DNA from: MFD09286-c1 sp963701015 | Lineage (GTDB): Bacteria; Bacteroidota; Bacteroidia; Bacteroidales; DTGW01 | NCBI GenBank assembly: GCA_963701015.1 | Contig: OY969556.1 | Coordinates: 3,720,001 to 3,784,000, forward strand | Reading direction: 5' to 3' | Length of the DNA: 64,000 nt | Part shown: piece after piece, positions 63,968 through 64,000 of the stretch | Layout of the letters: each line of letters starts with the position of its first letter | Position numbering within the stretch: the first letter of the stretch is position 1 | Notes under the pieces: generated by a model | Seen by the model: the letters and a program-made list of their open reading frames with translations, nothing else | Told to the model about the DNA's origin: nothing | The model's database searches: none | Translations under genes and position numbers: made by a program

Positions 63968-64000
63968 GTGTATAAATTGAAACTAACAGAAAAAAATATA

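Noticed and set aside
1..64000. CRISPR arrays, tRNA or rRNA genes, prophage modules
   Set aside because: Scanning by eye found no regularly spaced repeats, no cloverleaf with a conserved TTCGAATCC-type arm, and no phage structural genes. The recombinase and two IS copies are the only mobile genes.

Overview
The window is AT-rich DNA from a member of the Bacteroidota, most likely an uncultured Bacteroidales or Marinilabiliales-type organism. The evidence is a SusC/SusD pair, a type IX secretion (Por) C-terminal sorting domain, a Bacteroidetes-type ECF sigma/FecR/TonB-receptor unit, two DUF4249 lipoproteins, and TAnnTTTG-type -7 promoter elements. No rRNA, tRNA or CRISPR array was found.

Layout. 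0-4.8 kb: an alpha/beta hydrolase, a frameshifted yebC, and a secreted beta-barrel plus repeat-rich lipoprotein pair. 4.9-25.1 kb: a polysaccharide utilisation locus. A leftward cluster runs susC, susD, a PD40/CxxCH protein, a large GH10 xylanase with a type IX sorting tail, a GPH sugar symporter and a GH10 lipoprotein xylanase. A divergent PD40/CxxCH/TPR lipoprotein follows, then two tandem cytoplasmic GH94 phosphorylases. The inferred flow is surface cleavage of xylan or a related beta-1,4-glycan, SusCD import, further periplasmic cleavage, GPH uptake and intracellular phosphorolysis. No dedicated regulator lies in the locus. 25.4-31.5 kb: an M13 peptidase and an SDR epimerase (both broken), pabB-pabC, riboflavin synthase and a yefM-yoeB toxin-antitoxin pair. 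33.5-39.9 kb: a KamA-family radical SAM enzyme, a cytidylate-kinase-like protein, dnaG, a dinucleotide-binding oxidoreductase and an MFS transporter. 39.9-52 kb: two TonB-receptor/DUF4249 units, the first with its own ECF sigma and FecR anti-sigma, separated by a tyrosine recombinase and an insertion sequence. 52-63.8 kb: nitrogen and amino-acid metabolism (gltD, gltB, proA, proB, argH, proC, argR), all leftward.

Two identical 1,831-bp copies of an IS1182-like element (31623-33453 and 46958-48788) sit between convergent genes. Each end is both a terminal inverted repeat and an inward-facing transcription terminator. A near-copy of the left end stands alone as a terminator at 4815-4858.

Six genes in the first 28.5 kb are interrupted by single frameshifts or a nonsense codon, and none in the remaining 35 kb. 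This uneven pattern, together with damage to the normally conserved yebC, points at least partly to sequence error. The best candidates for something undescribed are a structured leader or small RNA upstream of gltB (about 58445-58585), the terminator-mimicking insertion sequence, the paired PD40/CxxCH proteins of the polysaccharide locus, and a family of GC-rich hairpins just upstream of start codons.
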